This document shows, in pieces, positions 51,665-61,071 of a stretch of DNA of 64,000 nt; position 1 is the stretch's first letter; every line of letters begins with the position of its first letter. A program made the position numbers and the translations under genes. The notes under the pieces are model-generated. The model did not search any database and was not told the DNA's origin. It saw only the letters and a list, made by a program, of their open reading frames with translations. This DNA is from an uncultured Bacteroides sp. (GTDB lineage Bacteria > Bacteroidota > Bacteroidia > Bacteroidales > Bacteroidaceae), in the NCBI RefSeq assembly GCF_963677945.1, contig NZ_OY782578.1, positions 4,369,258 to 4,433,257 of the forward strand. Direction: 5' to 3'.

Positions 51665-53830
51665 TTAATTATTTCCACCAAAAGCCTTTGCGAAGACCTC
51701 TTTTGCCACAGTTACACAATCATTTTCAGGAGCAGAAGTATACGGATTTGTAGCTTTTGTCCAAGGTTCTTCCATGGAATAATAATCAAGTTCCACCATT
51801 GGTTTACCATCGAGCACATCAGACAATGTTTTCCAGTAAGCCTCCCAACGCTTGTAATAGAAATCTTTCAAAATACCGTTCCATTCTTTGTGAGCATAAT
51901 CGCGCAAACCACCTTCATTGGCTGAATAACGATTACCCCAGGTTGTAATCTGAACACGTGCATTCCATTCGTAAAGGTTCTTTTCTTCATCATTATTGCC
52001 CAGGTTACGAGCGCTTTCAATCCATGTACCTACACGGAACTCACTGCGAGTAGCCAACAATTTATCCTGCAAAAGCAATAAATTAAGGAATTCTTCGGAA
52101 TCTTTCTTAAAGGCTTTCTTATCGAAACTCTTGAAATCGGCTACTGTATGGTTATAAACAATTCGTCCACGATCGGCCAGCGACTGACGAACAACATCCA
52201 CCAAATCATATTCAAAGTTATTGTTTCCTTTATATTTGTCGGCTACCTGCAACATAATCCTTGCAGCTTCTTCGGTTGTAGTAGGATCATAATAATTCTC
52301 CATCTTTGACCAGCTTGAAACCTGGAAATTATTCAATGACGGACGGCCACAGAAAATAGATTCATGAGTGCCTTGTTGGTTATTTCCTTGCGGACAATTT
52401 AATATGCCGTCGGCTAATACTGTCCATGCTTGCTCTATTGTGTTATCTTTTGCTCCATATCTGGCTGTCAGATATTCTTTAATCCACCCTGTTTTAGTAA
52501 CCTTTTCTGAGCGCCATGGTAATTCAGTCATCAGTTCAAACATCATCGGATTGTTTTCAATACCCTCCATTGTAAGTCCTATACCTTTCAAGTGTTGAGC
52601 CAATGGATTATTTCTTGTTTCATAGAAATTATTCAGCAACTGATCAAAACGTCCATGTAGTCCTACATTTCCTCCAAAATTTTCGAGCATGCAGAAAAGC
52701 CAGTCATGTTGTTTATATCCACCTTCTCTGTACCATAGAGATGGTTTCATTCCCCACATTGGGCGACATTCACTGAACAGGTCGAGTATCAGAAGATCTC
52801 CGTTCTTCATATTCTTTATCATATCTTCCCGTGGATTTTCTGTCCATCCCTGAACAACCCACACCGCTTTCGGATTTACTTTCTTCATAGCATCCATTAC
52901 TGCCTTTCCGGCAGCATCAAGATCTACTTTCTCAATACCTTTTGCTTCATGGAAAGGGTCCATTGAGTAGTAATTAGCTTTGCCGAAAAGAGCTTCCTGT
53001 TCTTTATAGTATAAAGCTGCAATCTCTTTAAAACGACTGTCGGTTGGTTGCAGAAAGGCAGGACGTAAATATCCATTCCACAACTCAGGTTCAGTTACAT
53101 TCAATCCTAATTTTTCTTTTGCATCATGAGGCACCATTCCAGAGTAACCAGGAAATACAGGTTCAATGCCATATTCTCTCATGCGTTTCACAATCTTCTT
53201 TTGTAATGCAGTTTGCTGCACATACCATGAATCAGGATTCGGACCTCCCCATCCTTCCAGATTATTCATTTCCCACCAAGCCATGAAAGCTGGTCCGGAA
53301 ATAAACTTATTTATTTCTTCTTTTGAGTAGCCCAGTTTTTTGAGCATATTAAACCATACACACTCCTCGCCTACTACAGCCAGCGGTAAATTAATACCAT
53401 GCAATGCCATCCAGTCGATTTCCTGTTCCCAGCGTTTCCAATCCCAGAAAGCCATAGAATAAGAGAATGTACAATAATTGAAATCGTAACGTAGTTTCAG
53501 TGAAGTTTCATGACGTTCTTTCTTTGTCACTTTAGGCAAAACAGCAGGTAATTTTGCTGCCATGCCATTCCATGACAAATGCACTCCTGCATAATATTTA
53601 AGATACCAGTTAATTCCGGAAGCCGCACTTACGTAATTATTAGCACGTACCACTACCTGGTTACCTTTCTGATCGAGCTCAAAATAATCTTTGTCTCCGA
53701 TACTTTTTAATTCAATAGCAAATTTTTTGGAAGCACCTTTATCGATTCGTTCCAACATTCCTGTGATAGGATTAGCAAACAACTGGCAAGTTAGCCAGCA
53801 CATCATAAATATACTGAGTAATTTCTTCAT
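51665..53830 (-). CDS. GH89 alpha-N-acetylglucosaminidase
   Basis: A 721-residue secreted homologue of human NAGLU. Start at ATG 53830, which gives a signal peptide (about 1-19); an ATG at 53851 adds seven residues ahead of it. Order: small N-terminal alpha/beta domain (about 20-95), TIM barrel (about 110-430) with LRYDFNYCTFSYSMAFWDWKRWEQEIDWMALHGINLPLAVVGEE-type features, including the WMALHGIN and VGEECVW segments, then an all-helical C-terminal domain. It removes terminal alpha-linked GlcNAc, found in heparan, mucin and some microbial glycans. It is the first gene of a five-gene operon. Confidence 0.94.
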   Translation of the reverse strand: MKKLLSIFMMCWLTCQLFANPITGMLERIDKGASKKFAIELKSIGDKDYFELDQKGNQVVVRANNYVSAASGINWYLKYYAGVHLSWNGMAAKLPAVLPKVTKKERHETSLKLRYDFNYCTFSYSMAFWDWKRWEQEIDWMALHGINLPLAVVGEECVWFNMLKKLGYSKEEINKFISGPAFMAWWEMNNLEGWGGPNPDSWYVQQTALQKKIVKRMREYGIEPVFPGYSGMVPHDAKEKLGLNVTEPELWNGYLRPAFLQPTDSRFKEIAALYYKEQEALFGKANYYSMDPFHEAKGIEKVDLDAAGKAVMDAMKKVNPKAVWVVQGWTENPREDMIKNMKNGDLLILDLFSECRPMWGMKPSLWYREGGYKQHDWLFCMLENFGGNVGLHGRFDQLLNNFYETRNNPLAQHLKGIGLTMEGIENNPMMFELMTELPWRSEKVTKTGWIKEYLTARYGAKDNTIEQAWTVLADGILNCPQGNNQQGTHESIFCGRPSLNNFQVSSWSKMENYYDPTTTEEAARIMLQVADKYKGNNNFEYDLVDVVRQSLADRGRIVYNHTVADFKSFDKKAFKKDSEEFLNLLLLQDKLLATRSEFRVGTWIESARNLGNNDEEKNLYEWNARVQITTWGNRYSANEGGLRDYAHKEWNGILKDFYYKRWEAYWKTLSDVLDGKPMVELDYYSMEEPWTKATNPYTSAPENDCVTVAKEVFAKAFGGNN

Positions 53831-54476
53831 AGTGTTAACATTTGAAGGCAAATATAAGGCTTTCCTTATAGATGAAAGATGAAAAACGAAAAATAAAGGA
53901 TGAAAAACATGCAGAAGCAGTAAAGCTCCATATTACATACACCATAGTTTACACGGGCGATACAAAGCCAAGGCACTCAAAATCTGCCACCAATAAATTA
54001 AAATTATAAACCAGCCATTGGAGAATACTTCCTTTTATTTTTTGAAAAGTCGGGCAATAACTTTTTATATAAGAAGTCCCGATTTAAGAGATTAGTAAAC
54101 GAAAACAGAAATAAAAGACATGAAACAAGTTAAAGCTTCAAAAAGTTAACAAGTGCTAACGCCTATCATCAAAAATATTTATTTTGTCAGTATATAATCA
54201 AATGGGCACTACTTTCACAAAAGTAACCATCTACAAATCAGGCATGAAACATTTTTTAACTCGAAACAACCCTTGAGTTTCAAAACTATTCACCAGCTTT
54301 TTCGACATACTTTTTTACTTTTAGCCTTAATTGTCTGATTATAAGCTGCGTAAAAATTAGTTCCACCCCCTATAAAAACAAAAAACAGCACTAGTTTTTC
54401 CGCACAGATACTAAAAGACTATGTCGTCTTTATTAGGGTTGAAGTAATCTTTAAACTAACCTAAGTAATTCGTAAT
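53831..54476. other. Intergenic region upstream of GH89
   Basis: In these 646 bases I see the GH89 promoter element (53849-53900). Beyond it the sequence is AT-rich with no complete gene. A minus-strand TACTTTTG at 54218-54225 has no matching -33 box and no gene within 380 bases downstream. A few short coding-like fragments (for example minus strand around 54010-54100) are not convincing. Confidence 0.5.
53849..53900 (-). promoter_or_regulatory. Predicted promoter and HTCS-linked element of the GH89 operon
   Basis: Minus-strand TATATTTG (53849-53856) matches the -7 consensus. Fourteen bases upstream begins a 30-base element (53871-53900) with repeated GATGAAA-type units, which matches 41364-41393 before SusC at 28 of 30 bases. 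There is no TTG -33 box. Confidence 0.6.
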
Positions 54477-56198
54477 TCACCACTTTTTTATCATCTTCAT
54501 TTTTAGTAATGCTTGTATGTAAGAGTTCATAACTAATCCGCTTTGATTCAGATTCATTTTTAATATATTATTCCTTTTATGAATTTCGGCAACCTTTTTA
54601 ATAAAAATAACGCCATCCATTCTTGATTTGGGAATTATAAAGCCAAATTCATCTTTCCTCTTACTATTTCCAATAAATCTCATTTTAAGAACATCAGAAC
54701 AAGTAAGCCCTTCCATAGATAAATAGCATGAATCAATATTCAATTTATTTATAAGAGATTCGATGCTGCCGGATGGAGCAAGCTCTAGTTTTTCAACTTT
54801 AAAATTATCTTCCTTAAGGTTTGACGATAAAATAGACCCACTTTCTGCAGCCAATGCGATACACGAATAATCACTTTTATACTTATTTCTCATATAATAC
54901 CCAAAAGAGTAATGATCCAGAATTGATAATACCAGATGATAGCTTACATGCCCAAGATGTTCAAATATGGTAATTGATTGGTTTGCGTCAAGCAGATTGT
55001 TTATTACGAATTTTGCATTTTCATACATTGTGCTGTCTCTACTTATAAAACGATAATATGAATCGGACGTTTGATCTATCGACGCAATGCTATATCGTAT
55101 CAGTTCAGATTCTTTTTTATTGAATATGTTCTCAAAATCATGATTCGCGTCAAATATTGATAGTACATTTTTAAGAGGAGTTTTCGTTTCAAGCAAAAGT
55201 TTACAGATAGTATTCAATTCATTATTATTGAATTCCGCATTAAGCGTATAAAAGAAATTAAACAAATCCACCCTACTTTTTAAAGGAATAGAATTCATAT
55301 CAAGTCCTAAGAATAAGACCTTTTCCTTAGATGATAAATTATATTCTTTTATCCAACGAATAAGAGATATAAAAGAGTCTGAGTACAATTTATCATTAAA
55401 ATAAGTAGAAATAGTATCCAATTTAAAATATTGATCTCCGGCAATATACCTGTTAATATAAAAAGATGATTCCAAAGGAATTTCAAGCAAAACAATTCTA
55501 CAATTATTATTAACAATTCGATTCTTAATCATCTCAACAGCAAAATCATTCATTGTACTGCTGCCATGTACCGTTTCTCCTATTGCAAGTATTTTCTTTT
55601 CAGAAAATGGGAGATCTTTAAAATTGTTATTTTCCAGACGAATGACATCCTGCTTTTTCAATATCACATTGGGTTCATGACTATTAGTTGATAATTCATC
55701 GATATTTTTTCCATCAATAAATATATCTAAATCAGACATCCATATTTTCCCTTTTTTTTGTTTAACGCCACTTGCTACAATCGTCAGATTCAATAATAAA
55801 GGATTATCTACAATCGCAGATTGAGTCGATACAGTCCATTCTTTATTCAATGGCAATTGAAGTGTATCGATTAAATTTATTCTTTCACCTTCACCAATAG
55901 AGCCTACAGTCAAATACAATTCTTTGCAATCCTCTGTTTTATACTTAACTTTCACTTCAATCTTTGAGACTGTTTTATTTATATGAAAGGTTGGAAATAT
56001 GCATCCCATTGCCCCTTTTTTTTCACCCATAGTTTCTAATAGCAATGAATGCGGGTATGCTTTATTATCAACATAATATTGTAAAAAAAAATCTTTTGAA
56101 TTTTCTGCCCAGTTATATCTCATAAAATCCTTTTTTATAGGATTTGCAAATAAATAGCACTGCGACAACAGTAGTAATAAAACAAGTATTTTTTTCAT
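54477..56198 (-). CDS. Secreted erythromycin-esterase-family protein
   Basis: A 573-residue exported protein (signal peptide about 1-18). The first 170 residues form a beta-sandwich-like domain (IFPTFHINKTVSKIEVKVKYK...). The rest is an erythromycin-esterase-like domain: AIGETVHGSSTMNDFAVEMIKNR with Glu208 and His211, VLLEIPLE with Glu239, LGLDMNS, and IFEHLGHVSYH as counterpart of the AHNGHV motif. Members include EreA/EreC macrolide esterases but also many proteins of unknown hydrolytic role; secretion and the N-terminal domain make macrolide resistance unlikely. It lies 63 bases downstream of an AraC regulator, with which it may be co-transcribed. Codon use appears a little more AT-rich than the neighbours. 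Confidence 0.8.
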   Translation of the reverse strand: MKKILVLLLLLSQCYLFANPIKKDFMRYNWAENSKDFFLQYYVDNKAYPHSLLLETMGEKKGAMGCIFPTFHINKTVSKIEVKVKYKTEDCKELYLTVGSIGEGERINLIDTLQLPLNKEWTVSTQSAIVDNPLLLNLTIVASGVKQKKGKIWMSDLDIFIDGKNIDELSTNSHEPNVILKKQDVIRLENNNFKDLPFSEKKILAIGETVHGSSTMNDFAVEMIKNRIVNNNCRIVLLEIPLESSFYINRYIAGDQYFKLDTISTYFNDKLYSDSFISLIRWIKEYNLSSKEKVLFLGLDMNSIPLKSRVDLFNFFYTLNAEFNNNELNTICKLLLETKTPLKNVLSIFDANHDFENIFNKKESELIRYSIASIDQTSDSYYRFISRDSTMYENAKFVINNLLDANQSITIFEHLGHVSYHLVLSILDHYSFGYYMRNKYKSDYSCIALAAESGSILSSNLKEDNFKVEKLELAPSGSIESLINKLNIDSCYLSMEGLTCSDVLKMRFIGNSKRKDEFGFIIPKSRMDGVIFIKKVAEIHKRNNILKMNLNQSGLVMNSYIQALLKMKMIKKW

Positions 56199-56261
56199 CC
56201 TTTAAATTTTCAATATTTTGCTTATCGAATGGTAGATATCACCGAAGAACATAAACAGGGT

Positions 56262-57152
56262 CTAAACAACAATCTTTGTCTTTCTATAGTTATCTCTGAA
56301 CTCTTTTGGTGAACACTCTTTTTTCTTTTTGAATATTCTATTGAAGTTAGAAAGATTGTTGAACCCACATTCGTAACAAATTTCAGCAACGGATTTAGTA
56401 GAGTCAACAAGCAAACGAGTAGCAAATCCCAAACGAATATCAATAATAAAGTCTGATAGATTTTTCCCTGTACGCAGTTTAAAGAAGCGACTGAAAGAAA
56501 CAGAAGTCATTCCAACCAAATCGGCTAGTTTCGACAAACGAATTTCTTCTTTATAATGATCATTAATATAGTCCTGAACCTTCTGTACACGGCGACTATC
56601 AGAATGCATTCCTATTTTTGCGAATGATGAACTAGAAAGAGTACGTGCATCATCGCAAAGAGATAGTTCGTAAAGTATAGTCATAAACTTAATCACAGCA
56701 TAAAAGCCTTCCTTTTCTGTGGCAAGAGTATCAAGCAGATGATATACTTTAAGAATAGCTGACATTGGAAAACATATTCCTTTCTGAGCACGCTCCAACA
56801 TCTTCCGGATACTATCGAACTGGTTTTTATTAATAAAGCTCTTGAAAAAGAGGTCTGATGAGAATTGAATCGTAATCTCTCTTATCTCTTCCGACTTACA
56901 TTCGTGCTGTTCCCAAACATGTTCTAAATCCTTACCTGTAATAAGAACCAAATCATATTCGCCAACCACTTCTACAGAATCGCCTACAATACGTCTGACT
57001 CCGGTTGCCTTTTCAGTAAAATTAAGTTCAAATTCCTGATGACTATGTATGGGGTAAGTAAACTCTTTCTTATAACGTTCTGCTATATAGAAACAATCTT
57101 TATCAGAAAGAGGTGTTATTTCGTGTATAATGTGATTAGCGTGTGTATTCAT
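56262..57152 (-). CDS. AraC-family transcriptional regulator
   Basis: A 296-residue cytoplasmic regulator. N-terminal cupin-like sensor (about 20-170, FTYPIHSHQEFELNF), C-terminal double helix-turn-helix (about 190-290) with IRLSKLADLVGMTSVSFSRFFKLRTGKNLSDFI and VAEICYECGFNNLSNFNRIFKKKKECSPKEFR. The promoter (57183-57212) contains an 11-bp inverted repeat that may be its own operator. The gene downstream encodes the erythromycin-esterase-family protein, a possible target. The effector is unknown. Confidence 0.93.
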   Translation of the reverse strand: MNTHANHIIHEITPLSDKDCFYIAERYKKEFTYPIHSHQEFELNFTEKATGVRRIVGDSVEVVGEYDLVLITGKDLEHVWEQHECKSEEIREITIQFSSDLFFKSFINKNQFDSIRKMLERAQKGICFPMSAILKVYHLLDTLATEKEGFYAVIKFMTILYELSLCDDARTLSSSSFAKIGMHSDSRRVQKVQDYINDHYKEEIRLSKLADLVGMTSVSFSRFFKLRTGKNLSDFIIDIRLGFATRLLVDSTKSVAEICYECGFNNLSNFNRIFKKKKECSPKEFRDNYRKTKIVV

Positions 57153-57167
57153 CTGGCATTAGTTAAC

Positions 57168-57212
57168 AAAGTATTGTACAGGCAAATATACAATACTTTA
57201 TCAACAATGCAA
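57168..57212 (-). promoter_or_regulatory. AraC-gene promoter inside an 11-bp inverted repeat
   Basis: Minus-strand TATATTTG (57183-57190) with a 19-base spacer to TTG (57210-57212). Perfect arms AAAGTATTGTA (57168-57178) and TACAATACTTT (57189-57199) surround the -7 box with a 10-base spacer, centres 21 bp apart. It may be an autoregulatory operator; the same repeat could also form a hairpin ending the mscS transcript. Confidence 0.65.
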
Positions 57213-57227
57213 CGCTCTGCAAATAAA

Positions 57228-58484
57228 TTATTTTTTGATCGAGCGAAAATCAGCACCAGTGGGGTTTTGGAATACTGCTAAATCGAATTCGGATATAACT
57301 GCAAGTACGTGATCCATTACATCAGCCTGCAATGTTTCGTATTCAACCCATACTTTTGAGATGGAAAAAAAGTAAAGTTCCATCGGGATTCCTTTTTCTG
57401 TTGGTTGCAGATGTCTCACCATAAGATTCATTTCCTGATTAACCGCAGAAAGGCTTCTTAAGTAACGTTCAAGATATGCACGAAACACACCAAGATTCGT
57501 CTGTCTTTGTCCGTTAACCAGTACAGAATCATCAACGCCACATTCCTGATTATAGGCTTTTAGTTTTTCTTCTGTTTCTTCAATATAATCCTTCAACAGG
57601 GCAATCTTTCGAAATTTTTCCAGCATCTCGGGTGTGCAAAACTTCACACTGTTCATATCAACATTAATGGAACGCTTTACACGACGTCCTCCTGATTCGT
57701 GCATTCCTCTCCAGTTCTGAAAAGAATCACTTACCAATGCATAGGGTGGTATTGTAGTAATTGTATTATCCCAGTTGCGAACCTTCACCGTGTTTAAGGT
57801 AACATCAATAACAACACCATCGGCATTATATTTAGGCATTGAAATCCAGTCGCCCGGACGAAGCATGTTATTGGCTGATAACTGAATACCGGAAACAAAC
57901 CCCATTATGCTATCCTTGAATACTAACATCAGCACAGCTGCCGAAGCACCCAATCCGGCAAGAAGAGAGGCCGGAGATTTATCAAACAACACACTAAAGA
58001 TGAGTATGCCACCAACAAAAAAGATAATAACCTGCACTGTTTGCAGTAATCCTTTAAGCGGACGGTCGTGATACTTTTCAATCTGATCGTAAACAATATA
58101 TATCGCGGTACAGAATGTGATAAAAAATCGCATCACAACCGCAATGAGATATACCTCAGTAATCTTTAAAATAAAAAAGTGAAGAGTTGACGTTTCCGGA
58201 AAAGCAATAGGATATAAGAAGTAAATAAGTACAGGAGCTACAATATGACAAAGCTTAGTAGTAACCTTTTCATCAAAAACAATATCATCCCATGTTGCTT
58301 TGGTTTTGGTTACAAGCTTCTTTATGATTTTGAGCAAAACCACCTTGCAAACAAAGTCGGCCAATAAAGCAATCCCGATAATTATTCCAAAAATAACCCA
58401 TTGATCTAAACTATTCGCCTCCTCAGACGAGAGTCCAAGAAGGCGAAGAAGATTATTAATTGATTGAGTAATCACATTTTCCAT
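57228..58484 (-). CDS. MscS-family mechanosensitive channel
   Basis: A 418-residue inner-membrane channel of the YbdG/MscM type: about five transmembrane helices (25-215), the pore helix ASLLAGLGASAAVLMLVFKDSIMGFVSGIQL, the beta domain NNMLRPGDWISMPKYNADGVVIDVTLNTVKVRNWDNTITTIPPY, then a C-terminal extension longer than E. coli MscS with the insert (about 300-350) typical of YbdG. It releases solutes at hypo-osmotic shock. It is fourth in the aconitase-icd-citrate synthase operon, five bases after gltA. Confidence 0.93.
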   Translation of the reverse strand: MENVITQSINNLLRLLGLSSEEANSLDQWVIFGIIIGIALLADFVCKVVLLKIIKKLVTKTKATWDDIVFDEKVTTKLCHIVAPVLIYFLYPIAFPETSTLHFFILKITEVYLIAVVMRFFITFCTAIYIVYDQIEKYHDRPLKGLLQTVQVIIFFVGGILIFSVLFDKSPASLLAGLGASAAVLMLVFKDSIMGFVSGIQLSANNMLRPGDWISMPKYNADGVVIDVTLNTVKVRNWDNTITTIPPYALVSDSFQNWRGMHESGGRRVKRSINVDMNSVKFCTPEMLEKFRKIALLKDYIEETEEKLKAYNQECGVDDSVLVNGQRQTNLGVFRAYLERYLRSLSAVNQEMNLMVRHLQPTEKGIPMELYFFSISKVWVEYETLQADVMDHVLAVISEFDLAVFQNPTGADFRSIKK

Positions 58485-58489
58485 ATAGA

Positions 58490-59839
58490 CTAAATTCGTT
58501 CAGAAATAGGGATATACTCTTGCACCTCAAGCACATTCTTGTAAGCCGGACGAATGATACGTTTGCCCTCGAAATTGAGTTCTTCAATACGATGAGCCGA
58601 CCATCCCACAATACGTGACATGGCAAACAAAGGAGTATAAATTTCCTGAGGCAATCCAATCATTTCATATACAAATCCGGAATAGAAGTCCACATTACTG
58701 CAAACCTTCTTACCACCGGCTCCTTTAAATTTATTGAAACATTCTATAGAACGTTCTTCCAGCAATTCCAGGAAGTTAAACTCTTCTTCACGTCCTTTTT
58801 CTTTTGCCAGTTCACGAGCCATTTCCTTAAGCAATATTGCACGCGGATCTGAAATAGTGTAAACAGCATGTCCAATACCGTAAATAAGTCCGGTCTTATT
58901 ATATGCCTCTTTATTTAAAATGCGATTCAGATATGTATCGATCTCTTTTACATTTGTCCAGTCATGAATATGTTCTTTCAGGTGATTAAACATATCTACT
59001 ACCTGAATATTGGCACCACCATGCAAAGGACCTTTCAATGAACCGATTCCTGCAGCAATAGAAGAATAAGTATCTGTACCAGTTGAAGATGTTACTCTTA
59101 CGGTAAAGGTAGAGTTATTACCACCACCATGTTCAGCATGAATAATCAGCAACAAGTCTAGCGTACGTGCTTCCAGGTCAGTATATTTCTTCTTTAGCAT
59201 ATAAAGGAAATTCTCTGCGATTGAAAGTTCCTCTTTCGGGTGACGTATATGCAACGACAATCCAAAAGTGGCATGACGAAGAATATTATATGCATAAGCG
59301 ATAATTGTAGGGAACTTGGAAATCAGTTCAATACTCTGACGCATCAGGTTATCGCGTGATGTATCATCGGGATTTGCATCGTAAGTATACATTTCGAGTA
59401 CACTACGAGCAAGAATATTCATAATATTATTTCCTTCCAGATCAAGGATGTTCATTTTCACCTTTTGTTCCAGAGGCATATTTTCATTTATAAGTTCTCT
59501 GAAAGAAGCCAATTCTTCTTTATCAGGCAGGCCACCCGAAAGCAACAGATAAGCAACTTCCTCAAAACCAAACCGACTTTCATGCATAACTGCATGTGCA
59601 ATATCCTCAACATCCAGTCCACGGTAAAACAATTTTCCGGGAATAGGTTGTAATCCACCTCCTGGAATACGTTCGTAACCAACTACATTACCAATTTTGG
59701 TAAGTCCTACCAAAACTCCGGTACCGTCTTCGTTGCGTAACCCACGCTTAACGCCAAACAATGTGAATAACTCATTGTCTATCTTAGCGGTACTCTTAAT
59801 CGACTCAGACAATTTGTATATGATATATTCCTTTTTCAT
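58490..59839 (-). CDS. gltA: Citrate synthase
   Basis: A 449-residue cytoplasmic enzyme that condenses acetyl-CoA and oxaloacetate. Catalytic residues are visible: His273 in GPLHGGANIQV, His324 in GIGHAVYTISDP and Asp384 in SNVDFYSGFVYEMIGLP. The N-terminal extension before GLVGLTKIG-type sequence is that of the bacterial long form. It is third in an operon with aconitase and isocitrate dehydrogenase, 14 bases after icd, the usual oxidative branch in Bacteroides used to make 2-oxoglutarate for glutamate. Confidence 0.96.
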   Translation of the reverse strand: MKKEYIIYKLSESIKSTAKIDNELFTLFGVKRGLRNEDGTGVLVGLTKIGNVVGYERIPGGGLQPIPGKLFYRGLDVEDIAHAVMHESRFGFEEVAYLLLSGGLPDKEELASFRELINENMPLEQKVKMNILDLEGNNIMNILARSVLEMYTYDANPDDTSRDNLMRQSIELISKFPTIIAYAYNILRHATFGLSLHIRHPKEELSIAENFLYMLKKKYTDLEARTLDLLLIIHAEHGGGNNSTFTVRVTSSTGTDTYSSIAAGIGSLKGPLHGGANIQVVDMFNHLKEHIHDWTNVKEIDTYLNRILNKEAYNKTGLIYGIGHAVYTISDPRAILLKEMARELAKEKGREEEFNFLELLEERSIECFNKFKGAGGKKVCSNVDFYSGFVYEMIGLPQEIYTPLFAMSRIVGWSAHRIEELNFEGKRIIRPAYKNVLEVQEYIPISERI

Positions 59840-59853
59840 AAGCGTACATTTAT

Positions 59854-61038
59854 TTATCCTTGAATGATAGAAACAATTAAATCGCGGAACTCAGTTGTTG
59901 ATAAGGAGACTCCATTCGGCATAAAACGAGCCAGATCGTTGGTAGCTTTACCACTTTCAAAAGCCTGTTCCATAGCCGAAGTAATCAGATTAGCAGCTTC
60001 GTTCCAACCAAAATATTCGAGCATCATTACTGCAGAAAGCAATAATGAAGATGGATTTACACTATTCTTACCGGCAATATTAGGAGCTGTTCCGTGAGTA
60101 GCCTCGAAAACAGCATGTCCGGAATTATAATTGATATTCGCACCCGGTGCAATACCAATACCTCCAACCATTGCTGCCAACTGATCTGAAATATAATCAC
60201 CATTCAGATTCAATGTAGCAATAACAGAATATTCCTCCGGAATAAGCAATGTATTTTGCAAAAATGCATCTGCAATAACATCTTTAATAACAATTTTACC
60301 TTCACTTAGTTCTTTACCGAATTCACGTTCGGCCAACTCATAACCCCATTTCTTAAATCCACCTTCAGTGAATTTCATAATGTTACCTTTATGCACAATA
60401 GTCACACTAGGCAGGCCATTTATTAAAGCATACTGAATTGCAGCACGAACCAGGCGTTCGGTTCCTTCTTTAGATACAGGTTTAACTCCGAAAGAAGATG
60501 TTTCGGGGAAACGAACTTTCGTTACTCCCATCTTATCACGAAGAAAATTATAGAATTTTTCAGCTTCAGGAGTACCTTGTTCCCATTCAATACCGGCATA
60601 AATATCTTCTGTGTTTTCACGGAAAATATGCATATTTACTTTCTGTGGCTCTTTTATCGGAGAAACAACTCCACGAAACCAACGTACCGGACGAAGACAA
60701 ACAAATAAATCGAGCCCTTGTCTTAAAGCCACGTTCAAAGAACGGATACCTCCACCAATAGGAGTAGTCAATGGACCTTTAATTCCAACTAGATAATCTT
60801 TAAAAGCCTGCATTGTTTCATCTGGCAACCATGAGCCTGTAGCATTGAAAGCTTTTTCTCCAGCCAGAATTTCCATCCATTCAATCTCTTTCTTTCCCTG
60901 ATATGCAACCTTTACAGCTGCATTAACAATAGCCTGAGTTGCAGGAGTAATTTCAGCTCCCACCCCGTCTCCCATAATAAAGGGAACTGTTACACAATCG
61001 GGTATAACAAGGCAACCATTTTCTTTCGTTATTTTCAT
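59854..61038 (-). CDS. icd: Isocitrate dehydrogenase (NADP type)
   Basis: A 394-residue cytoplasmic enzyme converting isocitrate to 2-oxoglutarate. It has the isopropylmalate/isocitrate dehydrogenase fold with substrate-binding [27 protein letters not shown], the metal site [17 protein letters not shown] and [19 protein letters not shown] near the nucleotide site. NADP use is inferred from similarity to the bacterial form. It starts 33 bases after aconitase. Confidence 0.95.
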   Translation of the reverse strand: MKITKENGCLVIPDCVTVPFIMGDGVGAEITPATQAIVNAAVKVAYQGKKEIEWMEILAGEKAFNATGSWLPDETMQAFKDYLVGIKGPLTTPIGGGIRSLNVALRQGLDLFVCLRPVRWFRGVVSPIKEPQKVNMHIFRENTEDIYAGIEWEQGTPEAEKFYNFLRDKMGVTKVRFPETSSFGVKPVSKEGTERLVRAAIQYALINGLPSVTIVHKGNIMKFTEGGFKKWGYELAEREFGKELSEGKIVIKDVIADAFLQNTLLIPEEYSVIATLNLNGDYISDQLAAMVGGIGIAPGANINYNSGHAVFEATHGTAPNIAGKNSVNPSSLLLSAVMMLEYFGWNEAANLITSAMEQAFESGKATNDLARFMPNGVSLSTTEFRDLIVSIIQG

Positions 61039-61071
61039 ATCTATCTACCTATTTATCTAACTACCTGTAAG

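Noticed and set aside
54010-54100. Short minus-strand coding-like fragment ending KYSPMAGL
   Set aside because: Less than 40 codons without start or known family; probably chance in AT-rich DNA.
54477-56198. Macrolide-resistance gene (ereA-like)
   Set aside because: Only family-level similarity; the protein is exported and has an additional domain, so a resistance call is not supported.
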